Of a stretch of 64,000 nucleotides of DNA, positions 55,639 to 64,000 are shown in pieces (the stretch's first letter is position 1; each line of letters starts with the position of its first letter). The notes beneath the pieces were generated by a model. That model was not told the origin of the DNA. It saw only the letters and a program-made list of their open reading frames with translations, and searched no databases. The translations under genes and the position numbers were made by a program. The stretch is from Limnobacter alexandrii. GTDB lineage: Bacteria; Pseudomonadota; Gammaproteobacteria; Burkholderiales; Burkholderiaceae_B. The stretch is taken from the NCBI RefSeq assembly GCF_005871185.1, contig NZ_SWKN01000006.1, positions 1,280,451 to 1,344,450 on the forward strand, in the 5' to 3' direction.

Positions 55639-56124
55639 ATGAACTACAAGTGTCGAATCTCAAGCCTGCGCGGACTGAGTTTACTGTTAGGAATGCTGGT
55701 GGTTAGCGTATGCCGAGCCGGGGCACCTTCCGAGTCCGGTAACGCGATCATTGGAGTCTTTGAGAGTTCTGAGAAATTGCCCATGTGGATGACTATTAAC
55801 GAACAGCGATTTGCCATCACTCTTGCCGATAACGATACCGCGCGTGCATTCGTCTCGCAGTTTCCGCTTACGCTGGATATGGAAGAGCTGAATGGCAACG
55901 AAAAACATGCCAAATTACCCACATGATTGCCCACACATGCGAGCCGTCCTGGAATCATCCGCAATGGCGATCTCATGCTCTATGGGAACGACACGCTAGT
56001 TGTTTTCTATTCGACCTTCAATTCGATCTATTCCTACACTCGGATTGGTCGAGTGGATGACACTGCAGGCCTGGCCGAGGCCCTGGGTTCGGGAAATGCA
56101 AGACTTACTTTTTCAAGACAGTAA
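55639..56124 (+). pseudogene. Cyclophilin-like domain protein, in-frame TGA
   Basis: A signal-peptide-like start (MNYKCRISSLRGLSLLLG...CRA) is followed by the cyclophilin-like (PF18050 type) domain: FAITLADNDTARAFVSQFPLTLDMEELNGNEKHAKLP, then TGA at 55924-55926. The same frame continues LPTHASRPGIIRNGDLMLYGNDTLVVFYSTF to a stop at 56124. Length and order match an intact gene except for that codon. A ribosome site (AAAGGAGATG) is retained. Nonsense mutation is most likely; selenocysteine is possible in principle but has no support here. Confidence 0.8.
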
Positions 56125-56258
56125 GTTATCGACAATACAGTCCTCGGGTTGCCTGGTAATCGCTGAGCAACGAAAGCAAGTACCGCTAATGACACCTTCG
56201 TAGTTCCCAAACTTTCAGCGCAATACCGAGTCGCTTGTGTGTCTGAACTCGGTTGAGT

Positions 56259-57164
56259 TCAGGACGGCCGAACTTTGCTAACCATGTCAATGAAAGCGCG
56301 TAACTTCAATTGTGCTTGAGTGCGAGCAGGAAAGTACAAATACAAACCCGAAGTTTTGGGAATGAATTCACTGAGTACGGGTACCAAGCTGCCTTCAGTC
56401 AATTCTCGCTCGACCTCGTACTGCGCCACATAGGCCAAACCCAAACCCTGTCGGGCAAAGTTGATCAGAATATCCCGGTTATTCACCACCACTGGGCTTG
56501 GTACATCCACAAAAAACTGCCGCTTGCTGCGAACAAACTCCCACCGGTGAAAGGTGCCACTGGTCACGAAGCGGTACATGATTGCATCGTGTTGCTGTAA
56601 ATCCTCAGGTTTTGCTGGTTTGCCATTGCGTTTGAAATATTCCGGGCTTCCCACCACATGAAAAGCCAAATCGGGAGTAAGCCGTACACCAACCATGTCT
56701 TTGTCTACCGACTCGCCCAAACGAATACCTGCATCGTAACGACCCTCCAGCAAATCGGTAAGGCCTTCATCGATCGTGATGTCCAGTTTCACATCGGGGT
56801 ACTTCTGGCGAAACTCGGCAACAATGGGTTCGACCAAATAAGTGCAGGCCGATCGTTTCATATTAAGTCGAAGCGTGCCGATTGGTTTGTCGCGAAACTG
56901 GCCAAGAGCGGAGATTGCCTCATCAATTTCCTGCGTAGCGGGCTGCAGGCGCGAGAACAAAGCCTGGCCAGCTTCAGTCAAAGCAACTTTGCGAGTGGTC
57001 CGCTGAAACAACACCACGCCATGGCGTTCTTCCAACACCCGGATCGCCTTGCTCACCGCCGTGGGGGTAATGCCCAATTGTGCAGCGGCCAAGGTAAAAC
57101 TGCTGTGCTCGGCTACAGTTAAAAACACCGGAATGCCGTCCAGCAGATCTTTATCGAGCACCAT
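56259..57164 (-). CDS. LysR family transcriptional regulator
   Basis: A 301-residue regulator; ATG 57164 (MVLDKDLLDGIPVFLTVAEH) follows GGAGAT, and the frame is open to 57269. The helix-turn-helix is SSFTLAAAQLGITPTAVSKAIRVLEERHGVVLFQRTTRKV. It diverges from the molybdenum hydroxylase operon across 128 bp, so it probably controls it. Confidence 0.9.
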   Translation of the reverse strand: MVLDKDLLDGIPVFLTVAEHSSFTLAAAQLGITPTAVSKAIRVLEERHGVVLFQRTTRKVALTEAGQALFSRLQPATQEIDEAISALGQFRDKPIGTLRLNMKRSACTYLVEPIVAEFRQKYPDVKLDITIDEGLTDLLEGRYDAGIRLGESVDKDMVGVRLTPDLAFHVVGSPEYFKRNGKPAKPEDLQQHDAIMYRFVTSGTFHRWEFVRSKRQFFVDVPSPVVVNNRDILINFARQGLGLAYVAQYEVERELTEGSLVPVLSEFIPKTSGLYLYFPARTQAQLKLRAFIDMVSKVRPS

Positions 57165-57292
57165 GAACAATCTCCATTCTGAACCTAATGTTAATAACCA
57201 ATACACCATATCCGCCTTTATCTTGATAATCAAGGGGGCTAGACTGTACCGATATGTGCACTGCAACATTTTTAGGATATCGGAGGTGGTGA

Positions 57293-57751
57293 ATGGTTGA
57301 TTTTGTATTGAATGGCAAAGCCGTCAGTGTGGACGTGGATGGCGACACCCCACTGCTTTGGGTGCTTCGCGATGACCTGGACATGACGGGCACAAAATTT
57401 GGCTGCGGCATGGGCCTTTGCGGCGCTTGCACAGCACATGTAGATGGTGAGCCTGTGCGCAGTTGTTCGACGCCAGTGTCCACCGTGGCTGGTAAACAAG
57501 TTAGCACCATCGAAGCCATGCAGAATCACAAAGTGGGATCGGCTGTTCAGGCAGCCTGGCAGAAGCTCGATGTCGTGCAGTGTGGTTATTGCCAGTCGGG
57601 GCAAATCATGTCGGCCACAGCTTTGCTGACCAGCAACCCAAAGCCTTCCGACGATGACATCGATGCAGCCATGGCAGGCAATGTGTGCCGCTGTGCCACC
57701 TATGTGCGCATTCGTGCGGCCATTCACGAAGCCGCCAAAACATTGGCTTAA
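57293..57751 (+). CDS. Molybdenum hydroxylase 2Fe-2S subunit (IorA-like)
   Basis: A 152-residue electron-transfer subunit of the xanthine oxidase family. Cluster ligands are Cys38, Cys43, Cys46 and Cys58 for the plant-type centre and Cys97, Cys100, Cys132 and Cys134 for the second ([15 protein letters not shown]). It resembles the small subunit of isoquinoline 1-oxidoreductase and membrane aldehyde dehydrogenases. It precedes the large subunit by 12 bp. Confidence 0.92.
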   Translation: MVDFVLNGKAVSVDVDGDTPLLWVLRDDLDMTGTKFGCGMGLCGACTAHVDGEPVRSCSTPVSTVAGKQVSTIEAMQNHKVGSAVQAAWQKLDVVQCGYCQSGQIMSATALLTSNPKPSDDDIDAAMAGNVCRCATYVRIRAAIHEAAKTLA

Positions 57752-57763
57752 GGAGAAACATTC

Positions 57764-59971
57764 ATGAGCATCGTTACCAACGTTTCTCGTCGCGATTTTT
57801 TGAAAGCCGGCGCCGGCCTGACACTCGCAGTCAGCATTCCCTCCGTGTTTGCCAGCAACAAACTGAAAGTAGGCGGCCCGGGCCAGGCTGGCAGTGCTGT
57901 TGAAGCAGGCAACTTCGCTCCTAATGCCTTTGTGACAATTGGTAGCGACAACACAGTTACTGTTATTTCCAAACACCTTGAAATGGGTCAAGGCGTGTAT
58001 ACGGGCCTTGCCACCTTGGTTGCAGAGGAACTGGATGCCGATTGGTCCACAGTCAAAGTGGAGGGCGCAGGCGCTAGCACCAAACACTACAACAATCTGT
58101 TCTGGGGTGCGCAAGGCACTGGCGGCAGTACCGCAATTGCCAACTCATTTGAACAAATGCGTACCGCAGGCGCCACCGCCCGGGCCATGTTGGTGAACGC
58201 TGCCGCTGCACAATGGAAAGTACCCGTTCGCGAAATTTCAGTGAGCAACAGTGTTGTGTCGCATGCGAAAAGCAATCGCAAGGCCACCTTTGGCGAGTTG
58301 GCTGAAGCTGCCAGCCAGCAATCTGTGCCTGGTGAAGTAACGTTGAAAGACCCGAAAGATTTCAAACTGATTGGCAAAACAGCACCCCGCAAAGACAGTA
58401 CTGCAAAAACCAACGGCACTGCAATTTTTACGCAAGACATGAAACTGCCCGGCATGCTGGTGGCTGTTGTTGCCCACCCGCCCAAGTTTGGCGGCACCGT
58501 GAAGAAGGTTGATGACAAAGCTGCGCGCGCTATCCAAGGTGTATCGGACGTGGTCACCGTTCCCAGTGGCGTGGCCGTTTTGGCCAGCAATTTCTGGACC
58601 GCGAAAAAAGGTCGTGATGCACTGAACATTGAATGGGATTTGTCCAAAGCTTACAACGGTAGCAGCGAACAAATTACAGCTGACTACACCCAACTACTGG
58701 GCAAGCCCGGCACGGTTGCGCGGGAAGATGGTGACACCAAAGGGCAATTTGCGCGCAGCAATCAGATTGTCGAATCCGACTTTCACTTCCCTTTTTTAGC
58801 GCATGCCTCGATGGAACCATTGAACTGCCTGATTAAACTGGACAAGGACAGCGCGGAGGTCTGGAATGGCGAACAAATGCAAACCGCCGACCAGGCTGCT
58901 GTGGCCGCAGTGTTGGGCCTTGACCCCGAAAAAGTGAAACTGAACATGCTGTATGCCGGTGGCAGCTTTGGCCGCCGAGCCAACCCGCAAGCGGATTACC
59001 TGGTTGAAACGGCACACATTGTGAAAGCCATTGGCGGAAAAGCGCCGGTGAAATTGGTGTGGAGCCGGGAAGACGACATGAAAGGCGGCTACTACCGCCC
59101 GGTCTATGCCCACCGCTTGCGCGCAGCATTGGGAAAAAATGGTTTGCCAGTGGCCTGGGAGAACCGCATTGTTGGCCAGTCAATTGCCAAAGGTTCGCCC
59201 TTTGAGGCAGGCATGGTGAAAGACGGCGTGGATGTAACCTCGGTCGAAGGGTCATCCAACGTGCCTTACCAAATTCCAAACATGCTCGTGGATTTACATA
59301 CCACCAATGAACAGGTTCGCGTACCCATTCAGTGGTGGCGTGCCGTGGGTTCCACCCACACTGCCTACGCCACCGAAGTATTCGTGGATGAACTGGCCGT
59401 TCAAGCCAAACAAGATCCGGTTAAATATCGTGAGGCCTTGTTGACTAAGCACCCCCGCCATGCAGGTGTACTGAAACTGGTGGCTGAAAAAGCCGGCTGG
59501 AACAAGCCACTCGTATCTGCAGCCGACGGTGCCAAACGTGGACGCGGCATTGCTGTACATGAATCGTTCAATAGTTTTGTGGCTCAGGTTGTTGAAGTAA
59601 CAGTTCAGAAAGATGGCAACTTCAAGGTTGACCGCGTGGTGTGTGCCGTAGATTGCGGTGTGGTAGTAAACCCCGATGTGGTGAAAGCACAAATGGAGGG
59701 TGGTATTGGTTTTGCCCTGGCCGCCGCACTGACTGGTGAAATTACCTTGAAAGACGGTGAGGTGCAGCAGTCGAATTACCACGACTACCCAGTGTTGCGC
59801 ATCAACGAAATGCCCAAAGTAGAGGTACACATGGTTCAGTCTGGCGAGAAGCCAACCGGCGTGGGTGAGCCGGGCGTACCACCTTTGGCACCCGCGCTGG
59901 CCAACGCCTTGTTCAACGCGACCGGCAAGCGCATTCGCAAACTGCCGATTGCTGAACAACTGAAAGCATAA
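57764..59971 (+). CDS. Molybdenum hydroxylase molybdopterin subunit (IorB-like)
   Basis: A 735-residue large subunit. A twin-arginine signal (VSRRDFLKAGAGLTLAVSIP, Arg9-Arg10) predicts export of the folded enzyme. Two molybdopterin-binding parts follow, with LEMGQGVYTGLATLVAEELD, GGSFGRRANPQADYLVE and the C-terminal GVGEPGVPPLAPA carrying the catalytic Glu. The family hydroxylates N-heteroaromatics such as isoquinoline, or oxidises aldehydes; the substrate is not determined. No gene for a cytochrome acceptor is adjacent. Confidence 0.9.
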   Translation: MSIVTNVSRRDFLKAGAGLTLAVSIPSVFASNKLKVGGPGQAGSAVEAGNFAPNAFVTIGSDNTVTVISKHLEMGQGVYTGLATLVAEELDADWSTVKVEGAGASTKHYNNLFWGAQGTGGSTAIANSFEQMRTAGATARAMLVNAAAAQWKVPVREISVSNSVVSHAKSNRKATFGELAEAASQQSVPGEVTLKDPKDFKLIGKTAPRKDSTAKTNGTAIFTQDMKLPGMLVAVVAHPPKFGGTVKKVDDKAARAIQGVSDVVTVPSGVAVLASNFWTAKKGRDALNIEWDLSKAYNGSSEQITADYTQLLGKPGTVAREDGDTKGQFARSNQIVESDFHFPFLAHASMEPLNCLIKLDKDSAEVWNGEQMQTADQAAVAAVLGLDPEKVKLNMLYAGGSFGRRANPQADYLVETAHIVKAIGGKAPVKLVWSREDDMKGGYYRPVYAHRLRAALGKNGLPVAWENRIVGQSIAKGSPFEAGMVKDGVDVTSVEGSSNVPYQIPNMLVDLHTTNEQVRVPIQWWRAVGSTHTAYATEVFVDELAVQAKQDPVKYREALLTKHPRHAGVLKLVAEKAGWNKPLVSAADGAKRGRGIAVHESFNSFVAQVVEVTVQKDGNFKVDRVVCAVDCGVVVNPDVVKAQMEGGIGFALAAALTGEITLKDGEVQQSNYHDYPVLRINEMPKVEVHMVQSGEKPTGVGEPGVPPLAPALANALFNATGKRIRKLPIAEQLKA

Positions 59972-59983
59972 AGGAGCCGCAGC

Positions 59984-61006
59984 ATGGAAAGTCTTGATCT
60001 TGAAGTGTTGCAGCGCGCGCACCGGTGGCTGGAAAATGGCCATCGTGTGATGCTGGCCACTGTGGTGCGCACTTGGGGTTCTTCCCCCAGACCACCGGGC
60101 TCGTTGCTGGCGTTGCGTGAAGATGGCCATGCCGTGGGCAGCGTATCGGGTGGCTGCATTGAAGACGATTTGATTGACCGCCTGTTGAACAAGGATGGCT
60201 TTCCGGCACAGCCTCAACTGGTGAGCTATGGTGTTGGTGCAGAGCAGGCCCGGCGCTTCGGCTTGCCCTGTGGCGGCACCATGGAGCTGGTGCTTGAACC
60301 CTTGGCTGCAGCCAATGAATTGACGGAATTGTTAAACGCGTTGAAAGCCGGAAAACTGGTGCAGCGCAGCCTGAACATGAAAACAGGCGACAGCAAACTG
60401 GAGTCCACCCACCCTGAACAAGGCTTGGTGTTTGATGGCTCCACCTTGATCAGTGTATTCGGCCCACGCTATCGTTTGTTGCTGATTGGTGCTGGTCAGT
60501 TGAGCCAGCAACTGGCGCGCATGGCGATTGCACTCGATTTTGCTGTGACGGTATGTGACCCACGTGAAGAATACGCCGATGAATGGAATGAACTCGGCAC
60601 TACTTTGACACGCGACATGCCCGACGACGTTGTCATGGCGATGAAACCCGACGCACGCATGGCCGTGATTGCCTTGACCCATGACCCCAAGCTGGATGAC
60701 CTCGCCTTGATGGAGGCCTTGCAAAGCCCCGCATTTTATGTGGCTGCGCTGGGTTCGCGCCGAAACAATGAAACCCGCCGAACCCGCCTTCTTGAATTTG
60801 GCGTAAGCGAGGAACAGGCTGCAACCTTGCGTGGCCCGGCCGGTATTTATATTGGAAGCCGCACCCCTGCTGAAATCGCAGTTTCAATTGCCGCCGAACT
60901 GGTGGCCATGAAAAACGGCGTTGCTGGCGACAAGGTATTGAATGTGGCACAAGCCAAAGCTGCGCTTGAAGTGGCTGCTGACACCTTGAGCGCCTGCGCA
61001 AAATGA
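59984..61006 (+). CDS. XdhC/CoxI family molybdenum-cofactor maturation protein
   Basis: A 340-residue protein with an N-terminal XdhC/CoxI domain (MLATVVRTWGSSPRPPGSLLAL, GSVSGGCIEDDL) and a C-terminal Rossmann domain (LLLIGAGQLSQQLARMA, ALGSRRNNETRRTRL). Such chaperones load sulfurated cofactor into xanthine-oxidase-type enzymes. It lies 12 bp after the large subunit. Confidence 0.9.
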   Translation: MESLDLEVLQRAHRWLENGHRVMLATVVRTWGSSPRPPGSLLALREDGHAVGSVSGGCIEDDLIDRLLNKDGFPAQPQLVSYGVGAEQARRFGLPCGGTMELVLEPLAAANELTELLNALKAGKLVQRSLNMKTGDSKLESTHPEQGLVFDGSTLISVFGPRYRLLLIGAGQLSQQLARMAIALDFAVTVCDPREEYADEWNELGTTLTRDMPDDVVMAMKPDARMAVIALTHDPKLDDLALMEALQSPAFYVAALGSRRNNETRRTRLLEFGVSEEQAATLRGPAGIYIGSRTPAEIAVSIAAELVAMKNGVAGDKVLNVAQAKAALEVAADTLSACAK

Positions 61007-61019
61007 AAAAGCCCGGGCC

Positions 61020-61631
61020 ATGATTCAGGGCATTTTATTGGCTGCGGGGCAGGGCCAGCGCTTTGACCCTAGCGGGGAAAAAGACAAGTTGCTGCAACTT
61101 CGCGCCGATTCTGGCAAGCCCGTGTTGTGGCATAGCGGCAGCGCCATGTGCAAGGTGCTGCCCGACACGCTGGCAGTCATTCAAGGTCACCAGCCCGGGC
61201 GCGTGCACTGCCTGTTCGATGCGGGCTGCGAAGTCTTGATCAGCCCGGAAGCACAACAAGGTATGGGCAGCGCCTTGGCCGCGGCTGTAAAGCATTGCCT
61301 TGAGAAAAAGCCTGGTATCACTGGATTTGTGATTTCATTGGGAGATATGCCGTGGCTACCCGTTGAAGCCATTGCACTGGTACATGCTGAACTCTCGAAA
61401 GTGAGCGCACAAGAGTTACATGCTGTGGCGCCATACTTTCAAGGCAAGCGTGGGCACCCGGTGGGGCTGACGCGTGCATGGGCGGGTTCACTGCTTGCAT
61501 TGCAGGGAGATATAGGCGCAAAAAATTTGCTACGCGCTGCGAATATGCTCCCGATTGAGTGGCCAACCGCGGATGTGTTGCAAGATGTGGATGTACCGGA
61601 AGATCTGAATTATTCAAGTCGTAGAGATTAA
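61020..61631 (+). CDS. MobA/MocA-like molybdenum cofactor nucleotidyltransferase
   Basis: A 203-residue NTP transferase. GILLAAGQGQRFD (4-16) is the nucleotide loop; GMGSALAAAV and FVISLGDMPWLPVEAI carry the metal Asp. Homologues beside XdhC convert the cofactor to its cytosine dinucleotide form used by this hydroxylase class. It ends the operon, 104 bp before the island right end. Confidence 0.87.
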   Translation: MIQGILLAAGQGQRFDPSGEKDKLLQLRADSGKPVLWHSGSAMCKVLPDTLAVIQGHQPGRVHCLFDAGCEVLISPEAQQGMGSALAAAVKHCLEKKPGITGFVISLGDMPWLPVEAIALVHAELSKVSAQELHAVAPYFQGKRGHPVGLTRAWAGSLLALQGDIGAKNLLRAANMLPIEWPTADVLQDVDVPEDLNYSSRRD

Positions 61632-61735
61632 ATTTGAATAAAGTACACGCATCGTGGAAAAGCGTCTGAATTCAAAGGCGAGCCGATGCTCGCAGCTGGC
61701 TGTTTCGAGATGAGTTTTTAACGGTAACTGCTGAT

Positions 61736-61866
61736 GCTATGTTGATGTTAAACGACATTATTGGCATAGATCCCAAGAGTTAGAACCTTGCTGAGAGCAC
61801 GCATTTACGCCATTTGAAAACTAACTGTGTAGTTTTCTACACAGTTACGTGTACCAAACTTCTAAG
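61736..61866. repeat. Right-end region of island B
   Basis: Nearly identical to 44582-44712, including the perfect hairpin at 61823-61846 and the CTTCTAAG junction with the tRNA-Arg fragment. The weak match extends left to about 61682 (CCGATGCTC). Nothing coding lies between the MobA-like gene and here. Confidence 0.85.
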
Positions 61867-61922
61867 GGGTCGGGGGTTCGAACCCCTCCGGGCAGGCCAA
61901 GAATTTAGTACCGGTTTACGGT

Positions 61923-61999
61923 GGCGGTGTTAGCTCAGTTGGTAGAGCAATGGATTGTGATTCCATGGGTCGTGGGTTCGAGCCCCATACATCGCCCCA
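61923..61999 (+). tRNA. tRNA-His (GTG), copy 3
   Basis: 77 nt, identical to the other two copies, including G at -1 and CCA. No complete tRNA-Arg precedes it. Confidence 0.93.
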
Positions 62000-62008
62000 A
62001 ATAAAATC

Positions 62009-62047
62009 AAGGACTTAGCGTGAGTGATCCGCTAGGTCCTTTTTTTA
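62009..62047 (+). terminator. Terminator of tRNA-His copy 3
   Basis: Same stem as at 14204, followed here by an uninterrupted T-run. Confidence 0.88.
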
Positions 62048-62166
62048 TTCCTTGGCTACATGTGGCACGGCGAGTGTCAGCATCGTGTGTTAGTGTCAGA
62101 TAGTCGACATTGGCTAATTCTCATCTGTTCTACACTTTCTGAAACACTCAGAAATTGGAGACAGAG

Positions 62167-64000
62167 ATGGGACAATTTGCCACTTATTTTGCGCGATTGT
62201 GCGCCCCCCTATTGCTGGCCGGTTGTTTGGGTGGTGATAACGCGCCACCCACCCCAGGGTCTCGAGTTCAGCCCGGGCAATCCAATGCTCGGTTTGATCA
62301 ATTCAGTATTGCCAATCAGTGTTTCTCAGTGGCCACGGTCGATAATCGCTTTTTGAATGCAAGCGACAGCGCTTACCGTGTTGACGTTGCGCCATCTCCC
62401 TTCTATTTCAAGCCCAGTCGTTTGGGTCAATATTTGCTGTTCGATAGCAACGCCAGTTTTTTCGGACTTTCCAATTCCAACCCCTTTAACCAAGCGCAGC
62501 TAGTCCAGTTCCTTAGAACTGGTTCAGATTTCCTGTCAGGTCTCGGTGATGTCTCGGAAGTGATCGAGCCTTTGAAACCATTGAGTGATGGCGTACGCCA
62601 GGCAGGTGAAGCGCTGGGTGATGCGATTGATCAACAAAGTGCTGAATCATCCAGTGACGTAACACCAACTCCTCAAACAGAACCCAGCTTTCTGACTGTG
62701 TGGGAAATCATTCCCGCATCACGCGAGAATTCATTTCGTTTCAAGCAGGTGGTTACTCAGCAATTCTTGACGGTTCAAGATGCCGAATTGGGCTTGGTGA
62801 GCAGCGAGGCCGACTCCAGTGTTTTTGTTCTGCAGCCTGCTTCAGGTTGCGCGGTATTTCCAGAAGCGGAATTGAATGCAAGGGGTACGCCTTTCAAAGG
62901 AACAACTTCAAGTGGGGAAGTAGTTGGCTGGGTGGATACTCACATTCACATTGGCGGTAGCGAAGCCTTGGGTGGCAAGCTTGCGCATGGTCGCCCCTTT
63001 CATCCATTCGGAATCACCAAGGCCTTGAACAGTTGTCAAGCCGACCACGGCCCGCAAGGTACCTTGGGCGTATTGGACAATTTGCTGGCCACAGGCAGCC
63101 CGGTGAATCAGCATGCCACCGATGGTTGGCCAACTTTCAGTTATTGGCCCAACCCAAAATCGCAGACTCATCATCAAACCTATTACATGTGGATGAAGCG
63201 CGCCTGGATGGGTGGGCAGCGCATTATGGTGAACCACTTTGTGGCCAATGAGGTGATTTGCCAAGTGTGGCCTTTGAAGGAGCATGACTGCGATGAAATG
63301 GAAAGCGTGAAATTGCAACGCCAGTTGCTGCTGGATTTGGAGGAATACGTTGACGCACAAGAAGGCGGCCCGGGCAAAGGTTGGTTTCGCATTGTTTATG
63401 ACAGTGCCACGGCGCGCGGTGTGATTGCGGATGGCAAGCTGGCTGTGGTGATGGGGATTGAAAACGAGAAGCTGTTTAACTGCGGCGAGTTCATGGGAAT
63501 GCCGGAGTGTACTGAGCAACAGGTACTGGAGCGTTTGGATGAATTTTATGCGTTGGGAATTCGCAGCGTGTTTCCGCTCCATATTTTTGACAATGCATTT
63601 GGCGGTACTGAAATTAGTCGGTTTACGAAAGACGCTGCATTGATGCAAGTGTTTAACGCCGGGAATGTGTGGGAAACAGGACACCCGTTTGCCAGCACCA
63701 CCTGCGAAGAAATTGACGCGGCCGAGCCTTCGACGGTGGACAGCAAAGACTATGGTTTGTTTGAATTGGCTTTGTTGCAATTGATGAATATTCCACCCAC
63801 GCCGGAGGCTGTGCCCGGGCGGGAATGTCAGCGCAATGCGCGTGGTCTGACCAAGCTGGGTGATTTCTTGATTGATGCACTTGCAAAAAAGGGTGTGATT
63901 GTTGAAACGGATCACATGGGGGCTTTGTCGCGTAAACGTGTATTGGCCATGATGAAAGAACGCGGCCTGCCGGTGGTCTCCGGACACTCGGGCACTATCA
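62167..64000 (+). CDS. Lipoprotein, metal-dependent hydrolase-like (partial)
   Basis: The frame from ATG 62167 (after GGAGACAGAG) stays open for 611 codons to the window end. The N-terminus (MGQFATYFARLCAPLLLAGC) is a lipoprotein signal with LLAGC. An acidic/Gln-rich region follows to about residue 170, with GWVDTHIHIGGSEALGG near 257 resembling an amidohydrolase metal motif (HxH). KGVIVETDHMGALSRKRVLAMMKERGLPVVSGHSG at the edge resembles membrane dipeptidase (M19)-type proteins. The C-terminus and exact function are unseen. Confidence 0.75.
   Translation, partial: MGQFATYFARLCAPLLLAGCLGGDNAPPTPGSRVQPGQSNARFDQFSIANQCFSVATVDNRFLNASDSAYRVDVAPSPFYFKPSRLGQYLLFDSNASFFGLSNSNPFNQAQLVQFLRTGSDFLSGLGDVSEVIEPLKPLSDGVRQAGEALGDAIDQQSAESSSDVTPTPQTEPSFLTVWEIIPASRENSFRFKQVVTQQFLTVQDAELGLVSSEADSSVFVLQPASGCAVFPEAELNARGTPFKGTTSSGEVVGWVDTHIHIGGSEALGGKLAHGRPFHPFGITKALNSCQADHGPQGTLGVLDNLLATGSPVNQHATDGWPTFSYWPNPKSQTHHQTYYMWMKRAWMGGQRIMVNHFVANEVICQVWPLKEHDCDEMESVKLQRQLLLDLEEYVDAQEGGPGKGWFRIVYDSATARGVIADGKLAVVMGIENEKLFNCGEFMGMPECTEQQVLERLDEFYALGIRSVFPLHIFDNAFGGTEISRFTKDAALMQVFNAGNVWETGHPFASTTCEEIDAAEPSTVDSKDYGLFELALLQLMNIPPTPEAVPGRECQRNARGLTKLGDFLIDALAKKGVIVETDHMGALSRKRVLAMMKERGLPVVSGHSGTI

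Larger units (their letters stand above)
44897..61866. mobile_element. Putative integrated island B (mosaic)
   Basis: Island B is the stretch between module copies 2 and 3, with the same left- and right-end types as island A. Gene style changes within it: 48.2-53.7 kb has palindromic repeats and AT-rich spacers unlike the right part, and IS and gene debris lies at 54.1-56.1 kb. This suggests assembly from several sources. No integrase is seen. Confidence 0.6.
61867..62047 (+). repeat. tRNA-linked att-like module, copy 3
   Basis: It begins with the same 33-bp tRNA-Arg 3' fragment (61867-61899), then tRNA-His and terminator, apparently identical to copy 1. To its right the sequence is unlike the left-end regions of islands A and B, so this is probably the original chromosomal junction. 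Confidence 0.9.

Noticed and set aside
55924-55926. Selenocysteine codon
   Set aside because: I saw no convincing SECIS-like stem directly downstream and no family reason for a Cys or Sec here; nonsense mutation is simpler.

Overview
The window looks like a betaproteobacterial (Burkholderiales-type) chromosome. The first 14 kb has the order carA, carB, greA, a DUF4149 gene, yhbY, rlmE, ftsH, folP, glmM, which is typical of that order and carries normal housekeeping genes. It is followed by a tRNA-Pro(TGG), tRNA-Arg(TCT), tRNA-His(GTG) cluster with its own terminator. The genus cannot be fixed from sequence reading alone.

The main feature is what follows the tRNA cluster. A module made of the 3' part of tRNA-Arg, the spacer, a complete tRNA-His and the terminator occurs three times: about 14.06-14.25, 44.71-44.90 and 61.87-62.05 kb. 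The 250 bp right of copies 1 and 2 are related to each other, with three CTGTGACAA repeats 11 and 12 bp apart. The 131 bp left of copies 2 and 3 are nearly identical and contain a perfect 10-bp hairpin. This is the pattern expected from two related elements inserted in tandem at one tRNA locus (island A about 14.2-44.7 kb, island B about 44.9-61.9 kb). I find no integrase gene in either.

Island A is an aromatic-catabolism island. A GntR regulator diverges from dmpCDEFGHI (lower meta-cleavage pathway). Next comes an envelope module (Ycf48-like lipoprotein, RND/MMPL exporter, DUF1302 barrel, DUF1329 protein). Facing it is an operon for a Baeyer-Villiger monooxygenase, an HSL-family esterase and a second DUF1329 protein. 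A large MalT/AlkS-like LuxR regulator and a DmpR-type sigma-54 activator follow. Last is the multicomponent phenol hydroxylase operon dmpKLMNOP with dmpQ and dmpB, behind a clear sigma-54 promoter and DmpR-like upstream sites. Together these could take an aryl ketone to an aryl ester, a phenol, a catechol and then pyruvate plus acetyl-CoA.

Island B is a mosaic. It has two ABM-domain monooxygenases, a GlcG-type haem-binding protein, two LysR regulators, two MDR-type reductases, an LLM flavin oxidoreductase and an iron-dependent alcohol dehydrogenase, with a NemR-like TetR regulator and two matching operators. A truncated IS2-like element sits against a truncated hydrolase, next to a cyclophilin-like gene broken by one TGA. 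The right end is a molybdenum hydroxylase operon (2Fe-2S subunit, molybdopterin subunit, XdhC, MobA-like). After copy 3, apparent chromosome resumes with a large lipoprotein metallo-hydrolase-like gene that runs off the window.
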